Origin: Hyphomonas chukchiensis | GTDB lineage: Bacteria; Pseudomonadota; Alphaproteobacteria; Caulobacterales; Hyphomonadaceae | Assembly (NCBI RefSeq): GCF_000682695.1 | Contig: NZ_AWFG01000041.1 | Coordinates: forward strand, 124,001 to 188,000 | Reading direction: 5' to 3' | DNA: 64,000 nucleotides | Shown: piece after piece, positions 43,045 through 52,130 of the stretch | How positions within the stretch are numbered: the first letter of the stretch is position 1 | Layout of the letters: every line of letters starts with the position of its first letter | Notes under the pieces: model-generated | What the model was told of the DNA's origin: nothing | Databases searched by the model: none | Seen by the model: only the letters and a program-made list of their open reading frames with translations | Position numbers and translations under genes: made by a program

Positions 43045-44442
43045 ATGTCGAAAGAGAAAGCGCTCTTTGAAGACGAATTCGACGCAGACTTCGACGATGT
43101 CTTCGCTGAAGATCAGGGAATCGATGCCCTGGATGCTCCAGCCAATGATGCATTCGACAGCTTCATGAGCAGCGATGACCTGCTGGCGGCGCCTGAGCAG
43201 AAGCCTGTCCTGTCGGACCAGCCGATCTTCACGATGCCTGATTTCAATGGCGGCGACGCACCTCTGCCGGCGATTTCCATCAAGGTTTTCTACGAGCGCG
43301 AGGAAACGCGCATGATGATGGATGTGTGCGCCCGCGACCGCCGCATGGGCCGCGCCACACTGGAGGCCATTCCCGGCGGCATTCCGGCCGCCATCGCCTA
43401 CATGCAGCAGAATCCGACGCCAAACCTGCTGATGATCGAGTCCTCGGCCAACGCGCAGCAGATCCTCGGCGAAATTGATTCGCTGGCCGAGCATTGCGAC
43501 GAGAATGTCCAGGTCATGGTCGTTGGCGTGGTCAACGATATCAAGCTTTATCGCCAGCTCGTGGCGCGCGGTGTCAGCGAATATCTCGTGCCGCCGTTCG
43601 AGCCGATCCAGATCATCCGGTCCATCTCCAGCCTCTTCGTCGACCCGGACAGGCCCTTTGTCGGCAAGCAGATTTCCGTGATCGGCGCAAAGGGCGGGGT
43701 AGGGGCCTCCACCATCGCGCACAATCTGGCCTGGGCGCTGGCCGAGAACACGCGCGTGAACACGACGCTTGTGGATCTTGATCTCTCCTTCGGCACCACG
43801 GCGCTCGATTTCAACCAGGAAACCCCTCAGACCATTGCTGATGCCCTGCTGGCGCCTGAACGCGCTGACGATGCCGTCATCGAGCGTCTGCTTGCCAAGG
43901 CGACCGACAGGCTGTCGCTGTTTACCGCGCCCGCCTCGATCAACCAGATCATGGACATCCCCGACGAGGCCTTCACGACCGTGATTGAAAGCGTTCGCCG
44001 GAACGTGCCCTATATGGTGCTCGACCTGCCGCATACATGGAGCCGCTGGGTGCAGCGCACCCTGGTCGCGTCTGACGAAGTCATCATCGTCTGCCAGCCG
44101 GACCTTGCCTCGCTGCGCAACGGCAAGAACTTCATCGACCAGCTCAAGGGCCAGCGCCCGAACGATAATCCGCCACGGCTGGTGATCAACATGAGCGGGG
44201 TTCCGAAACGCCCGGAAATCCCGATCAAGGATTTCGCCGCGGCCATCGGCGTCGAGCCGGAAATCATCCTGCCTTTCGAACCGGAATTGTTCGGAACGGC
44301 GGCCAATAATGGCCAGATGATTTCCGAGACGGATGCAGCGTCACGTTCCTCCATGGCGATCGACCATCTGGCCACGGTTCTGACCGGCCGGGTCGTCGCA
44401 AAGCCGGCCAAGTCTTTCCTCAACAAACTCCTCGGCAAGTAA
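43045..44442 (+). CDS. cpaE: Tad pilus localisation ATPase CpaE (TadZ)
   Basis: A 465-aa protein: disordered acidic N-terminus (~1-75), receiver-like domain lacking a clear phosphoacceptor (~75-200), then a ParA/MinD ATPase with variant Walker A GAKGGVGAST (K about 216), LVDLDLSFGT and VLDLPHTWSR. CpaE/TadZ marks the polar assembly site in Caulobacter. Confidence 0.93.
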   Translation: MSKEKALFEDEFDADFDDVFAEDQGIDALDAPANDAFDSFMSSDDLLAAPEQKPVLSDQPIFTMPDFNGGDAPLPAISIKVFYEREETRMMMDVCARDRRMGRATLEAIPGGIPAAIAYMQQNPTPNLLMIESSANAQQILGEIDSLAEHCDENVQVMVVGVVNDIKLYRQLVARGVSEYLVPPFEPIQIIRSISSLFVDPDRPFVGKQISVIGAKGGVGASTIAHNLAWALAENTRVNTTLVDLDLSFGTTALDFNQETPQTIADALLAPERADDAVIERLLAKATDRLSLFTAPASINQIMDIPDEAFTTVIESVRRNVPYMVLDLPHTWSRWVQRTLVASDEVIIVCQPDLASLRNGKNFIDQLKGQRPNDNPPRLVINMSGVPKRPEIPIKDFAAAIGVEPEIILPFEPELFGTAANNGQMISETDAASRSSMAIDHLATVLTGRVVAKPAKSFLNKLLGK

Positions 44443-44465
44443 CCTCAATCGAAAGGGGCCCTTAG

Positions 44466-45956
44466 ATGGCCTTCGGCAAGCGTTCCGGATCACCAGATGC
44501 AGCAGCACCAGCGGCGCCCAGACCGGCGGCTCCCGTGGCGCAGCCGCGTCCTCAGGTGTCCAAGCCGAAAGCGCCTGATCCCGTCCATGTAAAAGGTGCG
44601 CCAAAGCTGAGCGCGGGTGCGCCCGTCAAGATCAAGACACCGGAAATCAAGCCGGAGCCGGTCCGCAAGGTCAACCAGCAGTCCGAGCAATATTACGCAA
44701 CAAAGACAACGGTCTTCAACGCACTCATCGACACGATCGACCTTTCGCAGCTCGCCCAGCTTGATGCGGAAAGCGCGCGCGAAGAGATCCGCGACATCGT
44801 GGTCGAGATCATCAGCATCAAGAATGTGCTGATGTCGATTTCCGAGCAGGAACAGCTGCTCGACGATATCTGTAACGACGTGCTGGGCTATGGCCCGCTC
44901 GAACCGCTGCTGGCGCGCGACGACATTGCCGACATCATGGTCAACGGTGCGGACACGACCTATATCGAGGTCAACGGCAAGATCGAGCGGACCAATATCC
45001 GCTTCCGTGACAATGCCCAGCTGATGAACATCTGCCAGCGCATCGTGAGCCAGGTTGGCCGCCGCGTGGATGAAAGCTCACCGATCTGTGACGCGCGCCT
45101 GCTCGACGGTTCACGTGTAAACGTTATCGCGCCGCCGCTGGCGATTGACGGTCCCACACTTACCATTCGTAAGTTCAAGAAGGACAAGCTGCAGCTGCAG
45201 GACCTCGTGAATTTCGGATCGATCAGCGAGGCGGGTGCCGAAGTGCTGCGCATTATCGGCCATTCGCGCTGCAACGTTCTCATCTCCGGCGGTACGGGTT
45301 CGGGCAAGACAACGCTCCTGAACTGTTTGACGGCCTTTATCGAGCCCGGCGAGCGCGTCATCACCTGCGAAGACTCCGCCGAACTCCAGCTGCAGCAGCC
45401 GCACGTCGTGCGCCTTGAAACGCGCCCGCCGAACATTGAAGGCTCCGGCGAGATCACGATGCGCGAACTGGTCAAGAACTGCCTGCGTATGCGCCCGGAA
45501 CGCATCATCGTCGGCGAGGTTCGCGGACCGGAAGCGTTCGACCTTCTCCAGGCCATGAACACGGGCCACGATGGTTCGATGGGCACGCTGCACGCCAACA
45601 GCCCGCGCGAAGCCCTCAGCCGTGTGGAATCCATGATCACGATGGGCGGCTTCTCGCTGCCCGCCAAGACGATCCGCGAAATGATCGTCGGCTCGATTGA
45701 TATCGTCGTCCAGGCCTCGCGCCTGCGTGACGGTTCGCGCCGCATCATGTGCATCACCGAAGTGATGGGCATGGAGGGCGACACGATCGTGCTCCAGGAC
45801 GTGCTCAAGTTCGAGATGGATGGCGAGGACGCGAACGGCAAGATCATCGGCGCCCACCGTGGCACGGGTGTCGGCCGTCCGCGCTTCTGGGAGCGTGCGT
45901 CCTATTACAATCTTGAGCGTGAACTCGCGGCGGCGCTCGACGCGCTGGGGAGCTGA
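44466..45956 (+). CDS. cpaF: Tad pilus motor ATPase CpaF (TadA)
   Basis: A 496-aa type II/IV secretion ATPase: Ala/Pro-rich start, LDDICNDVLGYGPLEPLL, Walker A GGTGSGKTTLL (~275-285), Asp box CEDSAELQL and Walker B IIVGEVRGPEAFD, plus GTLHANS. Powers pilus assembly (and likely retraction). Codon use core-like. Confidence 0.96.
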   Translation: MAFGKRSGSPDAAAPAAPRPAAPVAQPRPQVSKPKAPDPVHVKGAPKLSAGAPVKIKTPEIKPEPVRKVNQQSEQYYATKTTVFNALIDTIDLSQLAQLDAESAREEIRDIVVEIISIKNVLMSISEQEQLLDDICNDVLGYGPLEPLLARDDIADIMVNGADTTYIEVNGKIERTNIRFRDNAQLMNICQRIVSQVGRRVDESSPICDARLLDGSRVNVIAPPLAIDGPTLTIRKFKKDKLQLQDLVNFGSISEAGAEVLRIIGHSRCNVLISGGTGSGKTTLLNCLTAFIEPGERVITCEDSAELQLQQPHVVRLETRPPNIEGSGEITMRELVKNCLRMRPERIIVGEVRGPEAFDLLQAMNTGHDGSMGTLHANSPREALSRVESMITMGGFSLPAKTIREMIVGSIDIVVQASRLRDGSRRIMCITEVMGMEGDTIVLQDVLKFEMDGEDANGKIIGAHRGTGVGRPRFWERASYYNLERELAAALDALGS

Positions 45957-45959
45957 TCC

Positions 45960-46988
45960 ATGGATAGCACCCTGATGATCTACGCTGTTGCCGGTCTCGC
46001 CTTTGTGGCGCTGGCGGGCATTGGTCTGGCGTTCACCAGCGGGGAAGGGGATGCGGCCAAGAAGCGTGCCAGGGCCATCGGTGCAGGCGCGTCAGCCGGC
46101 AAGGTGCGCGGCAAGGTTCAGGACGAGAATTCCAAGCGGCGCGCCAAAACGGAGGCAATGCTCGACAACCTGCGCAAGCAGGACAAGGAGCGCCGCCGGT
46201 CCATCGCGCCGCGCGACGTTGCCTCGAAGATCGCGCAGGCTGGCCTCGAACTGCCCGTATCCGCTTTCTGGATCGGCTCACTGGTGCTGGGTATCGTGTG
46301 CGCCTTCCTCATCTACCTGTCCGGCGCGGATGGCCTCGTCATTTCCGGCATATCCTTCAAGAGCAAGCCGGTCCTGATTGCCGGCGCGTTTCTCGCCGGT
46401 TCGCTTGGCCTGCCACGGTTCATCCTCGGCTTCCTGACCAAGGGCCGCTACAAGAAGATGATCAACCAGTTCGCCGATGCGCTCGACATCATCGTGCGGG
46501 GTGTGAGATCCGGCCTGCCGCTGAATGAATGTATCCGCATCATTGCCAAGGAAAGCCCCGAGCCGCTCCGCAAGGAGTTCATTTCGCTGGCGGACAACCT
46601 CGCCATGGGCGCGGGCCTGGAGCGGTCACTGAACAGTTTTTACAAGCGCGTGCCGCTGCAGGAAGTGAACTTCTTCGTGATCGTGCTGCTGATCCAGGGC
46701 AAGGCGGGGGGTAACCTGTCCGAGGCTCTGGGCAACCTGTCGACCGTGATCCGTGCACGCAAGATGATGCGGGAAAAGGTCAAGGCCCTGTCATCTGAAG
46801 CCAAGGCCTCGGCCATGATCATCGGTTCCCTTCCGTTCGCCGTGGGCGTCATGGTGTTCCTCACGACGCCCGACTACATCATGCAACTTTTCATTACAGA
46901 GACAGGTCATCTCGTCCTGGCCATGGCCGCAGGGATGATGGGCATGGGCATCATGGTAATGAAAAAGATGATCAACTTTGACATGTAG
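45960..46988 (+). CDS. tadB: Tad pilus inner-membrane platform protein TadB
   Basis: A 342-aa type II secretion F-domain protein: N-terminal TM, charged linker, then GRYKKMINQFADALDIIVRGVRSGLPL and RVPLQEVNFFVIVLLIQGKAGGNLSE, C-terminal TMs. With TadC forms the CpaF platform. Three bases after cpaF. Confidence 0.93.
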   Translation: MDSTLMIYAVAGLAFVALAGIGLAFTSGEGDAAKKRARAIGAGASAGKVRGKVQDENSKRRAKTEAMLDNLRKQDKERRRSIAPRDVASKIAQAGLELPVSAFWIGSLVLGIVCAFLIYLSGADGLVISGISFKSKPVLIAGAFLAGSLGLPRFILGFLTKGRYKKMINQFADALDIIVRGVRSGLPLNECIRIIAKESPEPLRKEFISLADNLAMGAGLERSLNSFYKRVPLQEVNFFVIVLLIQGKAGGNLSEALGNLSTVIRARKMMREKVKALSSEAKASAMIIGSLPFAVGVMVFLTTPDYIMQLFITETGHLVLAMAAGMMGMGIMVMKKMINFDM

Positions 46989-46999
46989 GGTGACAGGCG

Positions 47000-48025
47000 A
47001 TGTATGATTTCCTTGTAAGCTTCACCCACCCCGACACGCTGGCGGCCTATCTCGTTGCTGCAGCCGTGTTTGCGACATTCGTTACGGTCTTCCTGCCTTA
47101 CCTGAAGGGCGACAAGCTGGAGACGCGCCTCAAGGCCGTGTCGACCCAGCGCGAAAAGCTCCGCAAGCAGAGCCGCGCCGCGCTCGAAACCAAGAGCCTG
47201 CGCCGCGAAGACAAGAGCATGATGGGGGTAGTGGCCTCCAAGCTGAACCTGGCCAAGGCGCTTGAAGACCCGAACGTGGTCAAGCTGATGAACCAGGCCG
47301 GCCTGCGCGGCCCCGGCCCGATCTCGGCCTTCTATTTTGCCCGTATGGCACTGCCCTTTGTCGGCCTCCTGCTGACCTTCTTCTATATCTTCTTCGTCAA
47401 TGACCTCGGCCTGAACCCGACCATGAAATACGGCTCGCTGGCCTTCGGCATGGCTGCCGGATTCTATGCGCCGAACATCTACGTCAAGAACCTTGCCGCC
47501 AAGCGCCAGAAGTCGATCATGCTCGGTTTCCCGGACTCGCTCGACATGCTGCTGATCTGCGTCGAGGCCGGCATGTCGATCGAGCTTGGCTTCAACAAGG
47601 TCAGCCAGGAGATCGGCTCTGCCTCGCCGGAACTGGCCGAGGAATTCGGCCTCACCGTGGCGGAACTGTCCTACCTGCCGGACCGGCGCCAGGCCTATGA
47701 CAACCTCGCCGCACGGACAGGGCATGAAGGCGTCAAGGCCGTCTGCATGGCGCTGTCACAGGCGGAACGCTACGGTACACCGCTTGGCGATGCGCTGCGC
47801 GTCATGGCCAAGGAAAACCGCGAGATGCGCATGTCGGCCGCCGAGAAGAAGGCCGCGGCGCTGCCTGCCAAGCTGACAGTGCCGATGATCCTGTTCTTCC
47901 TGCCCGTCCTCTTCCTGGTCGTTCTGGGCCCGGCTTACATCAAGTACCAGCAGATGCAGGAGAAGAATTCCGCCGCGCCCGCTCTGACAACCTCGCAGAT
48001 CGAACGGCCCCTGCGCGACGTCTGA
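47000..48025 (+). CDS. tadC: Tad pilus inner-membrane platform protein TadC
   Basis: A 341-aa F-domain protein: GFPDSLDMLLICVEAGMSIELG and HEGVKAVCMALSQAERYGTPL, three to four TMs, ending before a Pro/Thr tail. Eleven bases after tadB. Terminator follows. Confidence 0.93.
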   Translation: MYDFLVSFTHPDTLAAYLVAAAVFATFVTVFLPYLKGDKLETRLKAVSTQREKLRKQSRAALETKSLRREDKSMMGVVASKLNLAKALEDPNVVKLMNQAGLRGPGPISAFYFARMALPFVGLLLTFFYIFFVNDLGLNPTMKYGSLAFGMAAGFYAPNIYVKNLAAKRQKSIMLGFPDSLDMLLICVEAGMSIELGFNKVSQEIGSASPELAEEFGLTVAELSYLPDRRQAYDNLAARTGHEGVKAVCMALSQAERYGTPLGDALRVMAKENREMRMSAAEKKAAALPAKLTVPMILFFLPVLFLVVLGPAYIKYQQMQEKNSAAPALTTSQIERPLRDV

Positions 48026-48054
48026 TACGGCCGCTTGAAAGATGGATTGCCCGA

Positions 48055-48085
48055 TGCCCGTCTGCTGCCTGCAGGCGGGCATTTT
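48055..48085 (+). terminator. Terminator of the cpa/tad operon
   Basis: An 11-bp stem (48055-48065 with 48071-48081, one G-T pair), 5-base loop, then four T (48082-48085). Confidence 0.8.
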
Positions 48086-48105
48086 CCGTTTGACGGTGGG
48101 GCGGT

Positions 48106-49071
48106 CTAATTCCGGCGCAGGCGCAGGCCGGTATCGCTGCTGTCCGGCATCGCGGCCGGCGCATCGGTGACCGGTATTGATGTCGCGGCCTGTGGGCGAT
48201 CTGAATCCGGGCCTGCGGTACGCGGCGCCGTCGGGGCAGGCGGCAGCTTGCCCAGTTCGGCATGTTCCGCGAGCGCTTCCCATGTGCGTGTCGGTTGCAC
48301 CATTTCGCGCAGCAGTTCTACGTTCTGCTCGACGATGCGCGGCGGAGCATTGCCGCCGCTGGCTTCCTTCATCTCGGCATACTTGCCCTGCAGGCCCAGC
48401 ACGAGCGCAAGGTTTTCCTTCACGCGCGTATTGGTGTCGGGCTGGGCATCGGCCAGCCGCAGCTTCGCTTCGGCGCCGGCAAGATCACCGGCCAGCGCCA
48501 GTGACAGGCCGTAGTTGGCGAGTGTTGAGGTCCGGTTCGGCTCGATGGCGAGGGCGCGCTCATAGGCGGTCTGGGCATCGGCGTGACGGTCGATCTGGTC
48601 GAAGGCCGTGCCGAGCGCCGCCCAGGCCTCGGCCCGCTCAGGCTCCAGCGTGGCGGCCTGGCTATAGGCCTGGATCGCGGCGGCAAAGTCCTGCTTGGTC
48701 GAAAGGGCCCGGCCAAGCACCATCAGGAGTTCGGCGCTGTCGGGATGCACGACCAGCTCCTGCGAGAGCACATCAATGGCGCGGTCGTCGCTGCCGATCT
48801 CGCGCAGGGCCTTGGCAAAGGTGATGGCGGTTTCGAGGTTTTCCGGGTCCTTGGCATGTTCCTTGGACCAGAAGTTCGCCTTGGTCAGCGGATCGGCGCG
48901 ATTGGCGGCAGCGACCTCTTCCGGGCTGGCCGGCTTCATCGCTTCTTCCATGGCCTTTTCAAGCTGGGCCTTCTGCGCCTTTTCCTCTTTCGACGCCGTG
49001 CTTGCGCAGCCTGTTGTCGTCGCAGCCAGGACAAGCGCGAGGACAGCCAGTGACGTTTTGACTCTGGACAT
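48106..49071 (-). CDS. TadD-like TPR lipoprotein
   Basis: A 321-aa protein with a signal ending at Cys22 (TTGCAS), then TPRs (AIDVLSQELVVHPDSAELLM, AWAALGTAFDQIDRHADAQ, TLANYGLSLALAGDLAGAE). TadD lipoproteins support Tad assembly in other genera. Start ATG 49071 with GGAG seven bases upstream. Convergent with tadC; C-terminus is Pro/Ala-rich and ends near a terminator. Confidence 0.82.
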   Translation of the reverse strand: MSRVKTSLAVLALVLAATTTGCASTASKEEKAQKAQLEKAMEEAMKPASPEEVAAANRADPLTKANFWSKEHAKDPENLETAITFAKALREIGSDDRAIDVLSQELVVHPDSAELLMVLGRALSTKQDFAAAIQAYSQAATLEPERAEAWAALGTAFDQIDRHADAQTAYERALAIEPNRTSTLANYGLSLALAGDLAGAEAKLRLADAQPDTNTRVKENLALVLGLQGKYAEMKEASGGNAPPRIVEQNVELLREMVQPTRTWEALAEHAELGKLPPAPTAPRTAGPDSDRPQAATSIPVTDAPAAMPDSSDTGLRLRRN

Positions 49072-49187
49072 GGGAAGGCTCCAAGTATGTATCAGGTGCA
49101 TGTGAGGCCGAGTCTGGCCTGCCGAGGTCAAGGTTCAGTTAACAAAACCGGCCGCCTGATTAACAAATCGCCCGGAGAGGCACGTAA

Positions 49188-50552
49188 ATGCACAAGAGTT
49201 TCACCGCCGAGGGGGCCAAAGCGGCCGCCATCCACCTGTTCACCCCAGCCGGCTTCGACGGCCTGAAGGATGATCCCTTTCCCGGCGCCCGCGCGCTGGC
49301 CAAGGGGCAGGGGTTTACCGGCGCGGCGGGGCAGGTGGTTTATCAGGCGGGGGAAGACGGCAAACTGAGCCATGTGCTGGCTGGCATCGGCAAGGGGCAG
49401 GACGCGCTGGCTGTCGCGGCCATCTCTGCGAAACTTCCCGAAGGCGCCTATGCGATTGCCGGGGACGGCGGAATGGCCTTTGCCCATATCGCAGCCGGCT
49501 GGGCCGATGGCGCCTACCGCTTCGATCGCTACCTCAAGGACAAGGCCAAGCCGCCGCTTCTGGTTATGCCTGTAAGCGCCGACGCTGACGCCCTCTCGCG
49601 GGAAGCCGATGCCTGCGCACTGCTGCGTGATCTCGTCAACACGCCCGCCGCCGACATGGGCCCGCAGGATGTTGACGCGACCATCGCCAGTATTGCAGAG
49701 CGTTTCGGCGCGACGCTGACGACCATCGTGGGGGATGACCTGCTGGAAGAGAACTATCCGCTGGTGCATGCCGTCGGCCGGGCTGCCGTTTACGCGCCGC
49801 GCTTCATGGAACTGGAATGGGGTGACCCGGCGCACCCGAGCCTGGCACTGGTCGGCAAGGGCGTGACCTTCGATTCCGGTGGTCTCGACATCAAACCGGG
49901 CAGCGGCATGCGGATCATGAAGAAGGACATGGGCGGGGCCGCGCATGTCATTGCGCTGTCGCAGCTGATCATGAGCGCGAAGCTGCCTGTGCACCTGAAA
50001 CTCTATGTCCCGTCGGTCGAGAATGCCGTGGCCGGGGACGCCTTCCGGCCGGGGGATATTCTCAACAGCCGCAAGGGCCTGACCGTGGAGATCGACAATA
50101 CGGACGCAGAGGGACGCCTGATCCTCGCCGACGCGCTGGCGCGGGCCTGTGAGTTCAAGCCGGACGTGCTGATCGATTTTGCGACTCTGACCGGGGCCGC
50201 GCGGGTGGCGCTGGGAGCCGATCTTGCGCCGTTCTATACGGATGATGAGGATATGGCAGGGGCCATTCAGGCGGGGTCTGCCATGTCCGGCGATCCTGTC
50301 TGGCGCATGCCGCTCTGGGATCCCTATCTCTCAGACCTGAAAAGCCCGATTGCCGATCTCGTCAATTCCGGCGGCCGGTTTGCCGGCTCGATCACGGCCG
50401 CGCTGTTCCTGAAACAGTTCGTCGACGCGAAAAGCTGGACGCATCTGGACGTGTGGGCCTGGCGGCTTGGCAAGTATGGACGGCCCGAGGGCGCAGCCGC
50501 GTGCGGCCTGCGCGCTGTGTGGCAAATGCTGCAGGACCGCTATTCGGTCTGA
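49188..50552 (+). CDS. M17 leucyl-aminopeptidase-family protein
   Basis: A 454-aa cytosol aminopeptidase: metal and catalytic blocks GKGVTFDSGGLDIKPGSGM, VLIDFATLTGAARVALG and the signature NTDAEGRLILADAL are intact. N-terminal domain is shortened, placing it with the PepB/PepA-like alphaproteobacterial group. Removes N-terminal residues from peptides. Its stop overlaps the convergent TPR gene by 13 bases. Confidence 0.93.
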   Translation: MHKSFTAEGAKAAAIHLFTPAGFDGLKDDPFPGARALAKGQGFTGAAGQVVYQAGEDGKLSHVLAGIGKGQDALAVAAISAKLPEGAYAIAGDGGMAFAHIAAGWADGAYRFDRYLKDKAKPPLLVMPVSADADALSREADACALLRDLVNTPAADMGPQDVDATIASIAERFGATLTTIVGDDLLEENYPLVHAVGRAAVYAPRFMELEWGDPAHPSLALVGKGVTFDSGGLDIKPGSGMRIMKKDMGGAAHVIALSQLIMSAKLPVHLKLYVPSVENAVAGDAFRPGDILNSRKGLTVEIDNTDAEGRLILADALARACEFKPDVLIDFATLTGAARVALGADLAPFYTDDEDMAGAIQAGSAMSGDPVWRMPLWDPYLSDLKSPIADLVNSGGRFAGSITAALFLKQFVDAKSWTHLDVWAWRLGKYGRPEGAAACGLRAVWQMLQDRYSV

Positions 50553-51214
50553 GGCGACACCATGCGCACTTCCGAGAGGCGGATGGCCTCGCGGATACGG
50601 CCACGCAGGACGAGCGTGTCGATATTGTCCGGTTCGGCAGCCATGGCGGCCTTAACGTCGGCGAGGGCCGGTTCGAGGTCGTTCATGTTGAGCCGGGCTT
50701 CGGCGCGCAGCTGGTGGGCCGCCGCAAGGCCGGGGGAGGCCGAGAGGGCCTTGTCGAGATCCTTGATGGCTTCGGGCCATTTCTCGAGCAATATCTGGGC
50801 GCTGGCGCGGTCGACGAGGAGATTGGCGTCGTCGGGCATGATTTTCAGGGCATTGGTGAGCGTCACGACGGCCGCTTCCGGGGCGCCGGCGACGAGCCAG
50901 GCATTGCCCGCCTGCATCAGGTAAACGGCGCGCTGGTCCATCGATCCGCCGTCGCTGGCATTGGCCAGTTCTTCAAGCCTTGCTGCACCTTCAGCCTCCT
51001 GGCCGAGGGCAATCAGGGCAAGCGCGACGCACTGGCGGGCGCCGGGCCGATTGCCTTCGAAACTCCAGGCGAGGGCGTCTTCATAGGCCTCGTCGGGGTC
51101 TTCATCGATGCGGGCGATACAGGCGTCGAGGCGGGTGGCTTCGCGCTGGGCAAAATCAGTGCTGACATTCTGCAGCATGGCGAGTGAGATCGCCGCGGCG
51201 GCAAGGATAGACAT
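50540..51214 (-). CDS. Exported TPR-repeat protein
   Basis: A 224-aa protein with a hydrophobic N-terminus (MSILAAAAISLAML) probably acting as a signal or anchor, then TPR units: AVYLMQAGNAWLVAGAPEAA, LVDRASAQILLEKWPEAIKD, AAHQLRAEARLNMNDLEPAL. TPRs bind protein partners; none is evident here. Convergent overlap with the aminopeptidase gene. Confidence 0.75.
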   Translation of the reverse strand: MSILAAAAISLAMLQNVSTDFAQREATRLDACIARIDEDPDEAYEDALAWSFEGNRPGARQCVALALIALGQEAEGAARLEELANASDGGSMDQRAVYLMQAGNAWLVAGAPEAAVVTLTNALKIMPDDANLLVDRASAQILLEKWPEAIKDLDKALSASPGLAAAHQLRAEARLNMNDLEPALADVKAAMAAEPDNIDTLVLRGRIREAIRLSEVRMVSPQTE

Positions 51215-51275
51215 GGATAAGAAGCTCCGGGACCTGTAGTGAGGTCTATAGTCATGACTGGGAGGCCGAGCGCAA

Positions 51276-52130
51276 ATGACAGTTCCGCCATCACTGCTTT
51301 TTGTCTTTGGACTGGGCTATTCGGCGCGGGCACTGGGCGAGCGCCTGGTGGCGCGGGGCTGCGACGTCACGGGGACTTCCCGGACCATTCCGGGACCGTT
51401 CCCGGACCGCTTTGAGGTCGTTCAGTGGGACGGCAAGGGACAAATTGCGCCGCCCGAGGGCGCACACTGGCTGATCACGCTGCCGCCGGACGCGGACGGC
51501 TGCCCGGCGGCGCGCGTGGCAGGGCATCTCGCCCAGCAGGCGGCCTCGGTGACCTACCTTTCGACGACAGGCGTCTATGGCGACCTTGGCGGCGGCTGGG
51601 CGATGGAATGGAGCCCGGTCAATCCGGGCTCGCAAAGATCGAAGCAGCGGGTGCTGGCTGAGACGCAGTGGCGCGAGGCGACCGGGGACAAAGTGCGTAT
51701 TGTCCGCCTGCCGGGCATCTATGGACCTGGGCGCTCACCATTCGAGAAGCTGCGGAACGGCACGGCGACGCGTGTGGTGAAGCTGGGGCAGGTGTTCAGC
51801 CGGGTGCATGTCGACGACATCGCGGGCGGACTGGAAGCGCTGATGCTGAGGCCGGAGGCAAGCGGGGTGTTCCACCTCTGCGACGACCTCGCGGCGCCGC
51901 CGCAGGACGTGACCGGTTTTGCGGCGGAGCTGCTGGGCCTTGAGCCGCCGTCCGAAACGCTGCTCGACGAGACCGACATGAGCGCGATGGCGCGCAGCTT
52001 CTATGCCGAGTGCAAGCGGGTGTCGAACGCGCGGGCCAAGGCGGCGCTGGGCTGGCGGCCGGTCTATCCAACTTACCGGGAAGGGCTGACCGCCGTGCTC
52101 GCCGCCGAACAGGACAGCCCTAGGCGTTGA
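51276..52130 (+). CDS. NAD-dependent epimerase/dehydratase-like SDR protein
   Basis: A 284-aa extended SDR: N-terminal dinucleotide fold FVFGLGYSARALGERL, YLSTTGVYGDLGG (Thr/Tyr region), RLPGIYGPGRSPFEKL and a C-terminal substrate lobe. YeeZ/SDR-like family; substrate unknown. Stop overlaps the convergent diguanylate cyclase gene by 11 bases. Confidence 0.85.
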   Translation: MTVPPSLLFVFGLGYSARALGERLVARGCDVTGTSRTIPGPFPDRFEVVQWDGKGQIAPPEGAHWLITLPPDADGCPAARVAGHLAQQAASVTYLSTTGVYGDLGGGWAMEWSPVNPGSQRSKQRVLAETQWREATGDKVRIVRLPGIYGPGRSPFEKLRNGTATRVVKLGQVFSRVHVDDIAGGLEALMLRPEASGVFHLCDDLAAPPQDVTGFAAELLGLEPPSETLLDETDMSAMARSFYAECKRVSNARAKAALGWRPVYPTYREGLTAVLAAEQDSPRR